Origin: Planctomycetaceae bacterium
GTDB taxonomy: Bacteria > Planctomycetota > Phycisphaerae > Phycisphaerales > SM1A02
Length of the DNA stretch: 6,441 nt
NCBI GenBank assembly: GCA_027488415.1
Contig: JAIYBS010000083.1
Location: 1-6,441, forward strand
Direction: 5' to 3'
The notes below the pieces were generated by a model, which did no database searches, was not told the DNA's origin, and saw only the letters and a program-made list of their open reading frames with translations. Below are positions 1-5,091 of the stretch, in pieces. How positions within the stretch are numbered: position 1 is the first letter of the stretch; each line of letters starts with the position of its first letter. The translations under genes were made by a program, and so were the position numbers.

Positions 1-2
1 AG

Positions 3-626
3 CCCGGCCTGCTCGAGGTCGCGGTCACGGACGGCCGGCGCATCCTCGCGGGCGGCCGCGAGGGGTTCTGGCTGTGGCGCATCGGCGGCGAGCCGCAGAT
101 CACCGACAAGACCACCGACCTCACCACCGTGCAGGCCCCCGAGGTGAGCGCCGCGTGGGGCGGTGCGCGGATCGTCCGCGAGAAGACCCCCGAGGGCCTC
201 GAGCGCGGGATCGCGGTCGAGGTGCGCCACGACGGCCAGTCGTTCCGCCACGAACCGGACGGCAAGCCCGCGATCCACGAGGTCGAGCGCATCGACGGCG
301 ACGTGTGGATCGGCCACGACCGCGGCGTCGACGTGCTCCGCCGCGTCGAGGTGATGGTGCAGGACGATCCCGCGAAGGACGCGAAGAAGGGCGGTGCCCC
401 GTCGGGCGGCGCGGCCGCGAAGGGCGGCGCGGCACCGAAGCAGCACCTCGAGACCCGGATCGAGGTCATCAACCGGTGGCGCTTCGAGGGCCCGGTGCGC
501 TTCATCTACCCGGAGCGCATCGGCGGCGGCGCGACGATGGTCTCGCTGCGCGGCGGCTTCGTCCTGGTGAAGCCCGAGGCCGTGGGCGAGGCCCCCGTCT
601 TCAAGGGTCGCGGCGAGGTCGAGTGA
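3..626 (+). CDS. C-terminal part of a propeller-like protein, function unknown (5' end outside window)
   Basis: The frame is open from the left edge to a TGA at 624-626, so 207 residues of a longer protein are visible. I do not recognise a named family. The fragment has short strand-turn units typical of beta-propeller blades: VTDGRRILAGG followed by GFWLWRI near the start, IDGDVWIGHDRGVDVL around residues 97-112, and a last strand set with RWRFEGPVRFIYPE and MVSLRGGFVLVKPE. A low-complexity insert rich in Lys, Gly and Ala (about residues 121-146) interrupts it and looks like a disordered loop between blades. No catalytic motif or membrane segment is visible. Codon use is strongly GC-ending, as in the neighbours. 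Its last 26 bases overlap the 3' end of the convergent endonuclease III gene. That it is a coding region is fairly safe; the propeller assignment is inference from strand patterns only. Confidence 0.7.
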   Translation, partial: PGLLEVAVTDGRRILAGGREGFWLWRIGGEPQITDKTTDLTTVQAPEVSAAWGGARIVREKTPEGLERGIAVEVRHDGQSFRHEPDGKPAIHEVERIDGDVWIGHDRGVDVLRRVEVMVQDDPAKDAKKGGAPSGGAAAKGGAAPKQHLETRIEVINRWRFEGPVRFIYPERIGGGATMVSLRGGFVLVKPEAVGEAPVFKGRGEVE

Positions 627-1332
627 CGCGGGCGCGGGTGCGCGCCTCGGAGCAGAACTCGCGGCAGATCGCGTCGTCGGCGCAGGTGTTCCCGCGCGCC
701 CGGCAGGCGGCGCGGCCATGGAAGATCAGCAGGTGGCTGAGGTCGCACCAGCGTTCGCGCGGGAAGAGCGCCATCAGGTCGCGCTCCACCTTCACCGGGT
801 CCTCGTGCTCGGAGAGCCCGAGCCGGACGGCGAGCCGCCCGACGTGCGTGTCGACCACGACGCCGGCCTGGATCCCGAAGCAGTTGCCGAGCACCACGTT
901 CGCGGTCTTGCGCGCCACGCCCCGCAGCGCGAGGAGCGACTCCATGTCGCGCGGCACGTCGCCGCCGTGGCGGTCGACGAGCGCCTGCATCGACTCGTGC
1001 ACCGCACGCGCCTTGTTGCGCCACAGCCCGATCGTCCGGACGAACGGCTCGATGTCCGCGGGCGTCGCGCGCGCGTAGTCGGCGGGAAGCGGGAACCGCG
1101 CGAAGAGGCCCGGCGTCGCGGCGTTCACCGATTCGTCGGTCGCCTGCGCGCTCAGGATCGTGGCGACCAGGAGCTCGTGCGGCCGCGACCAGTCGAGGCG
1201 GCACTTCGCGTGCGGGTACGCGCGGTCGAGCGCGGCCAGCAGCGCCCGCGCGCGCTCGAGCTGGCGCGGGCCCTTGCGCGGGAGCGCGAAGTCGATCGGC
1301 GGCTGCGCCACGGAGTCGGCGCGTGACTTCAT
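601..1332 (-). CDS. nth: Endonuclease III (base-excision repair DNA glycosylase/AP lyase)
   Basis: This 243-residue protein should remove oxidised pyrimidines from DNA and cleave the abasic site. Family hallmarks are in order: LSAQATD at 60-66; a helix-hairpin-helix LRGVARKTANVVL (136-148) with the catalytic lysine K142; VDTHVGRL with the catalytic aspartate D161; and the C-terminal HGRAAC leading into four cysteines (C210, C217, C223, C227) for a [4Fe-4S] cluster. The cysteine spacing is C-X6-C-X5-C-X3-C, not the usual C-X6-C-X2-C-X5-C. It is longer than the E. coli enzyme (211 residues), with about 20 extra N-terminal residues and a short Arg-rich C-terminal tail that overlaps the convergent gene. 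I chose the ATG at 1332 because it overlaps the upstream gene's stop as ATGA. The frame is open upstream to 1653, but that part is antisense-type, Arg-rich sequence. It is probably translated by coupling to the membrane protein gene. Confidence 0.93.
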   Translation of the reverse strand: MKSRADSVAQPPIDFALPRKGPRQLERARALLAALDRAYPHAKCRLDWSRPHELLVATILSAQATDESVNAATPGLFARFPLPADYARATPADIEPFVRTIGLWRNKARAVHESMQALVDRHGGDVPRDMESLLALRGVARKTANVVLGNCFGIQAGVVVDTHVGRLAVRLGLSEHEDPVKVERDLMALFPRERWCDLSHLLIFHGRAACRARGNTCADDAICREFCSEARTRARVTRPRRDP

Positions 1333-1901
1333 GATCCGTGACGGGCCTTCGTCCCGGGAAGGAGCGCCGCTGGAAATGCCGCGAGCGCGACGAGCACGGC
1401 GACGAGCGTCGCGCGGAACCCGCCGTCGGCGATCCGGTGCGCGCCGTCGAAGGACGTCTTCGCCGCGGCGGCTGCGTCGCGGTCGCCCGCGGCGATCGCC
1501 TGCCAGTAGGCGAGCAGGTCGGCATTCATCGCGGGCGCGCGCCACGCATGGAACGCGAGGAGGAGCGCGGCCGTTCCCACCGCCGCGAACAGGGCGAGGC
1601 GCGCCAGCCGGTGACCGCCGAAGGCCCCGAGGCGCGCCATGCGCACGGTGCACCCGACCGCGAGCGCCGAGCAGGCGAACTGCACCCAGTCCGAGGTCAT
1701 GAAGACGGGCGCGAGCATCCTTCCCGCCGCGTAGCGGCCCATCTCGGCCGTGTCGGCGGCGAAGAACTCCTCCGTCCCGGCGACGGAGATCCCCATCTTC
1801 GGGAGCGACGTGAACGCGGCCATCGCGGATGCCCCCGCGGCCGTCAGCGTCGCGAGCCAGGCGGCAAGCGCAAGGAGGAGGAGTGTCGCGGTCGGTCGCA
1901 C
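1329..1901 (-). CDS. Four-helix integral membrane protein, possibly DUF4149-like
   Basis: This is a 190-residue hydrophobic protein with four predicted membrane helices at about residues 4-27, 72-88, 98-120 and 162-182. After helix 1 comes a loop with FTSLPKMGI and an EEFFAADTAEMGRYAAGRML stretch before helix 2. This order loosely resembles the DUF4149 type of bacterial membrane protein, which has no known function; I hold that resemblance weakly. The first helix could also act as an uncleaved signal anchor. The GTG start at 1901 is preferred over an ATG at 1970 because the latter lies inside the divergent gene, and because a TAGACT box ends 7 bases before the GTG. The stop overlaps the nth start (ATGA), so the two genes are likely co-transcribed; a functional link to DNA repair is not implied. 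The cytosolic-looking segment 140-158 is Ala/Asp-rich. Confidence 0.75.
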   Translation of the reverse strand: MRPTATLLLLALAAWLATLTAAGASAMAAFTSLPKMGISVAGTEEFFAADTAEMGRYAAGRMLAPVFMTSDWVQFACSALAVGCTVRMARLGAFGGHRLARLALFAAVGTAALLLAFHAWRAPAMNADLLAYWQAIAAGDRDAAAAAKTSFDGAHRIADGGFRATLVAVLVALAAFPAALLPGTKARHGS

Positions 1902-1908
1902 GGAAGCG

Positions 1909-1914
1909 AGTCTA
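1909..1914 (-). promoter_or_regulatory. Candidate -10 box of a leaderless promoter for the membrane protein/nth pair
   Basis: Read on the minus strand, TAGACT ends 7 bases before the GTG at 1901. That spacing places transcription start at or next to the start codon, which implies a leaderless mRNA. There is no Shine-Dalgarno sequence in the interval, which fits. I see no convincing -35 box. Where one would be expected (about 1932-1937), it would touch the -10 box of the divergent promoter. Confidence 0.5.
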
Positions 1915-1936
1915 GCGGTGCCCCCTCGGGGCGGAC

Positions 1937-1942
1937 TACGCT
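1937..1942 (+). promoter_or_regulatory. Candidate -10 box of a leaderless promoter for the TIM-barrel gene
   Basis: TACGCT ends exactly 6 bases before the ATG at 1949 and sits within ACTACGCT. The same octamer, with one base changed, precedes the gene at 2732 at the same distance. No Shine-Dalgarno sequence lies between the box and the ATG, so transcription probably starts at the A of the start codon. No TTGACA-like -35 element is visible around 1914-1919. Confidence 0.55.
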
Positions 1943-1948
1943 CCTGCC

Positions 1949-2710
1949 ATGACGCGCGCCGCGCAGGCACACCTCGCCGTCACCATCGCGCCGCTCGGCG
2001 AGCCGGCCGCGGCCATCGCGTGGGCGTCGTCGCGGTCCTTCCGCGGCGTGCAGCTCAGCGCGACGCAGCCGGGCATGCGGCCGCGCGACCTCGGGCCGAG
2101 CGCGCGCCGCGACCTGCGCGCGACGCTCACGAGGCACGAGGTCGTCGCCTCGGGCATCGATGCGCTCGTGCCGACGTCGCACCTCGTCGACCCGCAGCAC
2201 TCGGAGCGCGCGGTCGACGCGATCTGCGCGGCATGCGAACTGGCCGCCGAGCTCGGGCGCGCTCCGGTCGTCGTGCAGCTGCCGGAGGTCGGGAGCGATG
2301 CCGCGGAGTCCGCACGGCGCTCGGCCGCGATCGCGGTGATCGCGGCCGCGGCGGACCGGGTCGGCGTGTCGATCGCGGACCTTTCGGGAGCGGGCGACGC
2401 GCCATGGCCGCCGCTCGGCATCGGCATCGACCCGGCGGCGTCGCTCGCCGCGGGCGGTGATCCGGCGGTCGCGGCATCGCGGGCGGGTTCGCGGCTCGTG
2501 GCCGCCCGAGTGGTGGACCAGCTTCGGTCGGGCTTGCGGGGACCGATCGGCCTGCGGGGCGATTCGCGGCTCGACCCGCTCGCGTTCCGGATCGCGCTCG
2601 ACACCGCCGGGTTCCGCGGCCTGCCGGTCGTCGATTGCCGCCAGTGGACGGATCCTCGCGCGGGCGCGGAGGCGTGCCTCGACGCGTGGCCTTCCGGCAT
2701 CGGGGCGTGA
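1949..2710 (+). CDS. TIM-barrel protein of the xylose isomerase-like/sugar epimerase type, probably lacking the metal site
   Basis: This 253-residue protein has the strand order of the sugar phosphate isomerase/epimerase fold. An N-terminal strand AVTIAP is followed by FRGVQLSA (31-38), where the family often has a strand ending in KGVQL, then LVPTSHLVDP. A long helix (87-103) ends in ELGRAPVVVQLP. Next come VGVSIADLS (138-146), LGIGIDPAASLAAGGDP (156-172), SRLVAARVVD (181-190) and a last strand LPVVDC (225-230). The usual metal ligands (Glu, Asp/His, Glu) are not obvious. The expected LEN Glu, the D-x-G-H and the H-x-K-D sites are replaced by ADLS, IDPAAS and ARVVD, and the final Glu by Asp. 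It may therefore bind a ligand without catalysis, or use another chemistry. No signal peptide is visible, so it is likely cytosolic. The start is set by the ATG 6 bases after TACGCT. A 21-base gap leads to the next gene, which has its own promoter. Confidence 0.75.
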   Translation: MTRAAQAHLAVTIAPLGEPAAAIAWASSRSFRGVQLSATQPGMRPRDLGPSARRDLRATLTRHEVVASGIDALVPTSHLVDPQHSERAVDAICAACELAAELGRAPVVVQLPEVGSDAAESARRSAAIAVIAAAADRVGVSIADLSGAGDAPWPPLGIGIDPAASLAAGGDPAVAASRAGSRLVAARVVDQLRSGLRGPIGLRGDSRLDPLAFRIALDTAGFRGLPVVDCRQWTDPRAGAEACLDAWPSGIGA

Positions 2711-2719
2711 GCGATCCAC

Positions 2720-2725
2720 TACACT
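2720..2725 (+). promoter_or_regulatory. Candidate -10 box of a leaderless promoter for the SPOR-like gene
   Basis: TACACT lies within ACTACACT and ends 6 bases before the ATG at 2732, the same geometry as the box at 1937-1942. The interval TCCGGC contains no Shine-Dalgarno sequence. The box lies in the short gap after the TIM-barrel stop at 2708-2710, so the downstream gene can be transcribed independently. No clear -35 hexamer is visible near 2697-2702. Confidence 0.55.
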
Positions 2726-2731
2726 TCCGGC

Positions 2732-3394
2732 ATGTCCCGCCGAGGAGCTCCAGCGCTCTATGAATTGATGCGTCGTCCCGGGAGCGCGGCGCCCGCTGCG
2801 CCGACGGCTGCTGCGCCCACGCGCCGGACGGGGAAGGGCCCCTCGATTCCCGATGCGTTCGAGGTGAGCCTCGGTCGCGCGCTGGTGATCGGTGCCGGAG
2901 TGATCGTTGCGATCGCCATCGCCTACGGGATCGGCGTCCAGCGCGGACGCTCGCTCTCGGGTGGGTCGGCTCCTGCCACCGAACCCGTCGTCGCCCCCGG
3001 CGCGTCCACGCAGGACGCCGCGTCGCCGCGCATCCCCTCGCTCGGCGGCGGCACCGCGAAGCCCGCTCCCAAGGCTCCCGGCACAACCGATAACACGACG
3101 GATCCGCGGGTCAAGGGGCTCCGGTACTTCGTCATCGCGCACCCCGCCAGCCAGCGCGCCGCGGAAATGGTCGAATTCTGCCGGGAGAACGGGCTTGAAG
3201 CATTCCTCGTCCCAGACGATAATGCCATGCTTCGCAAGATCATCGTCTTGCCCGGCTACCGAGACGCGTCGGAGAAATCGTCGCCCGAGATCAAGGCTCT
3301 CGAAGCGAAGATCCGCAGCGTCGGAGACAAGTGGAAGCGTTCGTCGAAGGGCAACAAGGACTTCAGCGACGCGTTCCCCGAACTCTTCCGGTAG
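2732..3394 (+). CDS. Single-pass membrane protein with a SPOR-like C-terminal domain
   Basis: This 220-residue protein has a clear architecture. Residues 1-13 form a short motif (RRGAPALYELM), which I recall as recurrent at the N-termini of planctomycete membrane proteins. Residues 14-45 are an Ala/Pro/Thr-rich segment, and 47-69 a membrane helix (ALVIGAGVIVAIAIAYGIGV) followed by QRGR. Residues 74-125 are a Pro/Ala/Gly/Ser linker, and 129-220 a compact domain. This domain opens with LRYFVIAHPASQRAAEMVEFCRENG, continues with AFLVPD and a strand RKIIVLPGY, and ends with KDFSDAFPELF. The strand-helix-strand order with a final aromatic motif resembles SPOR-type envelope domains, which bind peptidoglycan in other bacteria; this is structural inference, not a sequence match. 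Arginine-rich residues before the helix suggest a cytosolic N-terminus and a periplasmic C-terminus. Third-position GC looks lower in the C-terminal third than in neighbouring genes, suggesting modest expression. It probably has its own leaderless promoter. Confidence 0.8.
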   Translation: MSRRGAPALYELMRRPGSAAPAAPTAAAPTRRTGKGPSIPDAFEVSLGRALVIGAGVIVAIAIAYGIGVQRGRSLSGGSAPATEPVVAPGASTQDAASPRIPSLGGGTAKPAPKAPGTTDNTTDPRVKGLRYFVIAHPASQRAAEMVEFCRENGLEAFLVPDDNAMLRKIIVLPGYRDASEKSSPEIKALEAKIRSVGDKWKRSSKGNKDFSDAFPELFR

Positions 3395-3457
3395 TCGAGC
3401 ACGAGGATCTCCAACCCCGCACCTGACCGCGCCGCGAGGCGCTCACTGACCGACAGC

Positions 3458-3462
3458 AAGGA
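3458..3462 (+). promoter_or_regulatory. Shine-Dalgarno sequence of the small basic protein gene
   Basis: AAGGA lies 10 bases before the ATG at 3473. The rest of the 78-base gap after the stop at 3392-3394 shows no unmistakable promoter. The use of a Shine-Dalgarno sequence contrasts with the leaderless-type starts of the two upstream genes and suits a strongly translated message. Confidence 0.55.
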
Positions 3463-3472
3463 TCGAACAACC

Positions 3473-3763
3473 ATGAGCCTCCACCGCAGCCTCAAGACCA
3501 AGTCCGGCGCCCTCAACCAGCACCGCAACGTGCTGACCCGCGCCGAGCGCATCGCGAAGCTGACCCAGGAGGAGCGCTTCAGCCCCGAGAAGAACACCGC
3601 GCTCGGCCTGGTGAAGGTCCGCAGCATCAAGGTCGCCGCGGGCAAGAAGCCCAAGAAGGCCGAGGAGGCCGCCGCCGGTGCCGCCGGCGCGAAGGGTGCC
3701 GCCGGCGCGAAGGCCCCCGCCGGCAAGGCGGCCCCGGCAGCGAAGGCCGCTCCGAAGAAGTGA
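3473..3763 (+). CDS. Small basic protein of the PVC superphylum (TIGR04137-type)
   Basis: This 96-residue, strongly basic protein opens with MSLHRSLKTKSGALNQHRNV, then LTRAERIAKLTQEERF and GLVKVRSIKV. That is the pattern of the small basic protein family found in Planctomycetes, Verrucomicrobia and Chlamydiae. From published work as I recall it, this is a signature protein of the superphylum that binds nucleic acid and shows structural analogy to a ribosomal protein; its exact role is not settled. The conserved core ends near residue 52. Residues 55-96 are a Lys/Ala/Gly/Pro tail resembling histone H1-like or ribosomal protein tails, partly built from a duplicated GAAGAK unit. Nearly all codons end in C or G, in line with high expression. 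The aminotransferase starts immediately downstream, and a terminator-like hairpin lies 24 bases after the stop. Confidence 0.88.
   Translation: MSLHRSLKTKSGALNQHRNVLTRAERIAKLTQEERFSPEKNTALGLVKVRSIKVAAGKKPKKAEEAAAGAAGAKGAAGAKAPAGKAAPAAKAAPKK
3678..3713 (+). repeat. Perfect 18-base tandem repeat in the tail of the small basic protein
   Basis: GTGCCGCCGGCGCGAAGG occurs twice head to tail (3678-3695 and 3696-3713) without a mismatch. It is in frame and encodes two GAAGAK units. Perfect identity at wobble positions points to a recent duplication or slippage event that lengthened the basic tail. Confidence 0.9.
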
Positions 3764-3768
3764 GCCAC

Positions 3769-4956
3769 ATGACCACGCACGCACTCCAAGGCGGTCCTTC
3801 GGGCCGCCTTTCTCTTTCCCGGATCGTCTCCGACCGCGCGCGCGCCGTCGATGCGTCGGGCATCCGCCGCGTCTTCGACCTCGCGGCGAAGATGAAGGAC
3901 CCGATCAACCTCTCGATCGGCCAGCCCGACTTCCCGGTGCCCGCCGTGATGAAGGAGGCCGCGAAGGCCGCGATCGACGCGGACCACAACGGCTACACCG
4001 TGACGCAGGGGATCCCCGACCTCCTGCACGCGATCTGGGCGCATCTCAAGGGGAACGTCGGCTGGCACGGGCCGACCGACGACCTCGGCGTCGTCGTGAC
4101 GAGCGGAACGAGCGGCGCGATCGTCCTGGCGGCGATGGCGATCCTCGACCCGGGCGACGAGATCGTGATCCCCGACCCGTACTTCGTGATGTACGCGCAG
4201 CTCGGGAAGCTGACGGGCGGCACGGTCGTGAAGTGCGACACCTACCCCGATTTCCGGATGACGGCGGAGCGCATCGAGCGGTGCATCACGCCGCGGACGA
4301 AGGCGGTCCTGCTGTGCAGCCCGAGCAACCCGTGCGGCACCGTGCTCTCGGGCGCGGAGCTCCGCGACATCGTGGACCTCTGCCGGCGCAAGGGCGTGCT
4401 CCTTATCAGCGACGAGATCTACGACGAGTTCTGCTTCTCCGACGTGCGCGAGGACGGGCACTGCCCGAGCCCGGCGCGCTTCAGCGACGAGTGCCTGCTG
4501 ATCCGCGGGTTCGGCAAGACCTACGGCTGCACCGGCTGGCGGCTCGGCTACGTCGCCGGCCCGAAGGCGCTCGTCCAGGAGATCGCGAAGTTCCAGCAGT
4601 ACACCTACGTCTGCGCGCCGAGCATGGCGCAGTGGGGCGTGGTGCCGAGCTTCGGCGTCGACCTCTCGCCGATCGTGCGCGACTACGAGCAGCGGCGGCA
4701 GATGGTGGTGGACACCTTCGCCGGCATCACCTCGGTGCCGCGTCCGGGCGGCGCGTTCTACGCGTTCGTCGAGGTGCCGAAGCGGCTCGGCATCACGGGC
4801 CAGGAGTTCATCGAGAAGGCGATCGACAAGCGGGTGCTCGTGATCCCGGGCAACGTCTTCTCCGACCGCGACACGCATTTCCGGATCAGCTTCGCGACCC
4901 GGCCGGACAAGCTTGCCGAGGGCCTCGCGATCCTCCGCGGCATGATGACGGAGTGA
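3769..4956 (+). CDS. PLP-dependent class I/II aminotransferase
   Basis: This 395-residue protein of the aspartate aminotransferase fold (type I) should transfer amino groups between an amino acid and a 2-oxo acid in the cytosol. Visible hallmarks are NLSIGQPDFPVP (47-58), the glycine-rich TSGTSGAIVL (111-120), SPSNPCG with N187, ISDEIYDEF with D215 and Y218, the lysine that binds the cofactor in GFGKTYGCTGWRLGY (K250, R258), and FRISFA with R372, which should hold the substrate carboxylate. Asp, Ala, Met or aromatic substrates are all possible and cannot be told apart here. The residue before the lysine is Gly rather than the common Ser. Ten cysteines is a rather high count. The start is ATG 3769, five bases after the upstream stop. 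GTG 3760, overlapping that stop as GTGA, is the alternative and adds three residues. No other NTG codon occurs in frame until M42, inside the conserved core. A terminator-like hairpin therefore falls within codons 7-14. Confidence 0.93.
   Translation: MTTHALQGGPSGRLSLSRIVSDRARAVDASGIRRVFDLAAKMKDPINLSIGQPDFPVPAVMKEAAKAAIDADHNGYTVTQGIPDLLHAIWAHLKGNVGWHGPTDDLGVVVTSGTSGAIVLAAMAILDPGDEIVIPDPYFVMYAQLGKLTGGTVVKCDTYPDFRMTAERIERCITPRTKAVLLCSPSNPCGTVLSGAELRDIVDLCRRKGVLLISDEIYDEFCFSDVREDGHCPSPARFSDECLLIRGFGKTYGCTGWRLGYVAGPKALVQEIAKFQQYTYVCAPSMAQWGVVPSFGVDLSPIVRDYEQRRQMVVDTFAGITSVPRPGGAFYAFVEVPKRLGITGQEFIEKAIDKRVLVIPGNVFSDRDTHFRISFATRPDKLAEGLAILRGMMTE
3788..3817 (+). terminator. Terminator-like hairpin inside the aminotransferase 5' coding region
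   Basis: The arms AAGGCGG (3788-3794) and CCGCCTT (3804-3810) pair perfectly. They are extended by CC/GG across a single bulged T (3795), with a C(TTCG)G loop, the very stable UUCG type. A T-rich run, TTTCTCTTT (3809-3817), follows directly. This is the normal form of a Rho-independent terminator and sits where one for the small basic protein is expected, yet it lies within the aminotransferase reading frame. Confidence 0.7.
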
Positions 4957-4981
4957 CCGGTCCGCGGCCTGCATGAATGGA

Positions 4982-5016
4982 GAAGGCGGGCGCACCGGTT
5001 CGGTGCGCCCGCCTTC
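4982..5016. terminator. Perfect 16-bp hairpin, likely bidirectional terminator
   Basis: The arms at 4982-4997 (GAAGGCGGGCGCACCG) and 5001-5016 are perfect inverted copies around a 3-base loop. The hairpin lies 25 bases after the aminotransferase stop and 75 bases beyond the lipoprotein stop on the other strand, so it can serve both convergent units. The T-rich stretch after it is weak on both sides (TTCGTCGTTTCG on plus, TTCTCCATTC on minus). Its outer arms share AAGGCGG with the hairpin at 3788-3810. Confidence 0.8.
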
Positions 5017-5091
5017 GTCGTTTCGTCGCGCCGGGTTCGCGCCGCGCCGATGGCGATGAGCCTTCGGGGTCGGGCGAGGACCGGCCGGCGG

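Noticed and set aside
1333..1653. Upstream extension of nth to an ATG at 1653
   Set aside because: The extra 107 residues overlap the membrane protein gene out of frame and are Arg-rich; the ATGA junction at 1329-1332 explains the start better.
1902..1970. ATG at 1970 as start of the membrane protein
   Set aside because: It lies inside the divergent TIM-barrel gene and adds 23 non-hydrophobic residues; the GTG at 1901 has a well-placed -10 box.
1844..3142. 432-residue open frame on the minus strand across the TIM-barrel and SPOR-like genes
   Set aside because: Arg-rich shadow with no motif; the plus-strand genes have promoter boxes, sensible protein composition and recognisable domains.
3678..4976. 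432-residue plus-strand frame overlapping the aminotransferase
   Set aside because: It is the aminotransferase read one frame off; the product is Arg/Pro-rich without motifs.
3256..4995. 579-residue open frame on the minus strand across the aminotransferase and small basic protein
   Set aside because: It is antisense to two clear genes and its protein is an Arg/His/Asp/Ala-rich mixture typical of the antisense of high-GC coding DNA.
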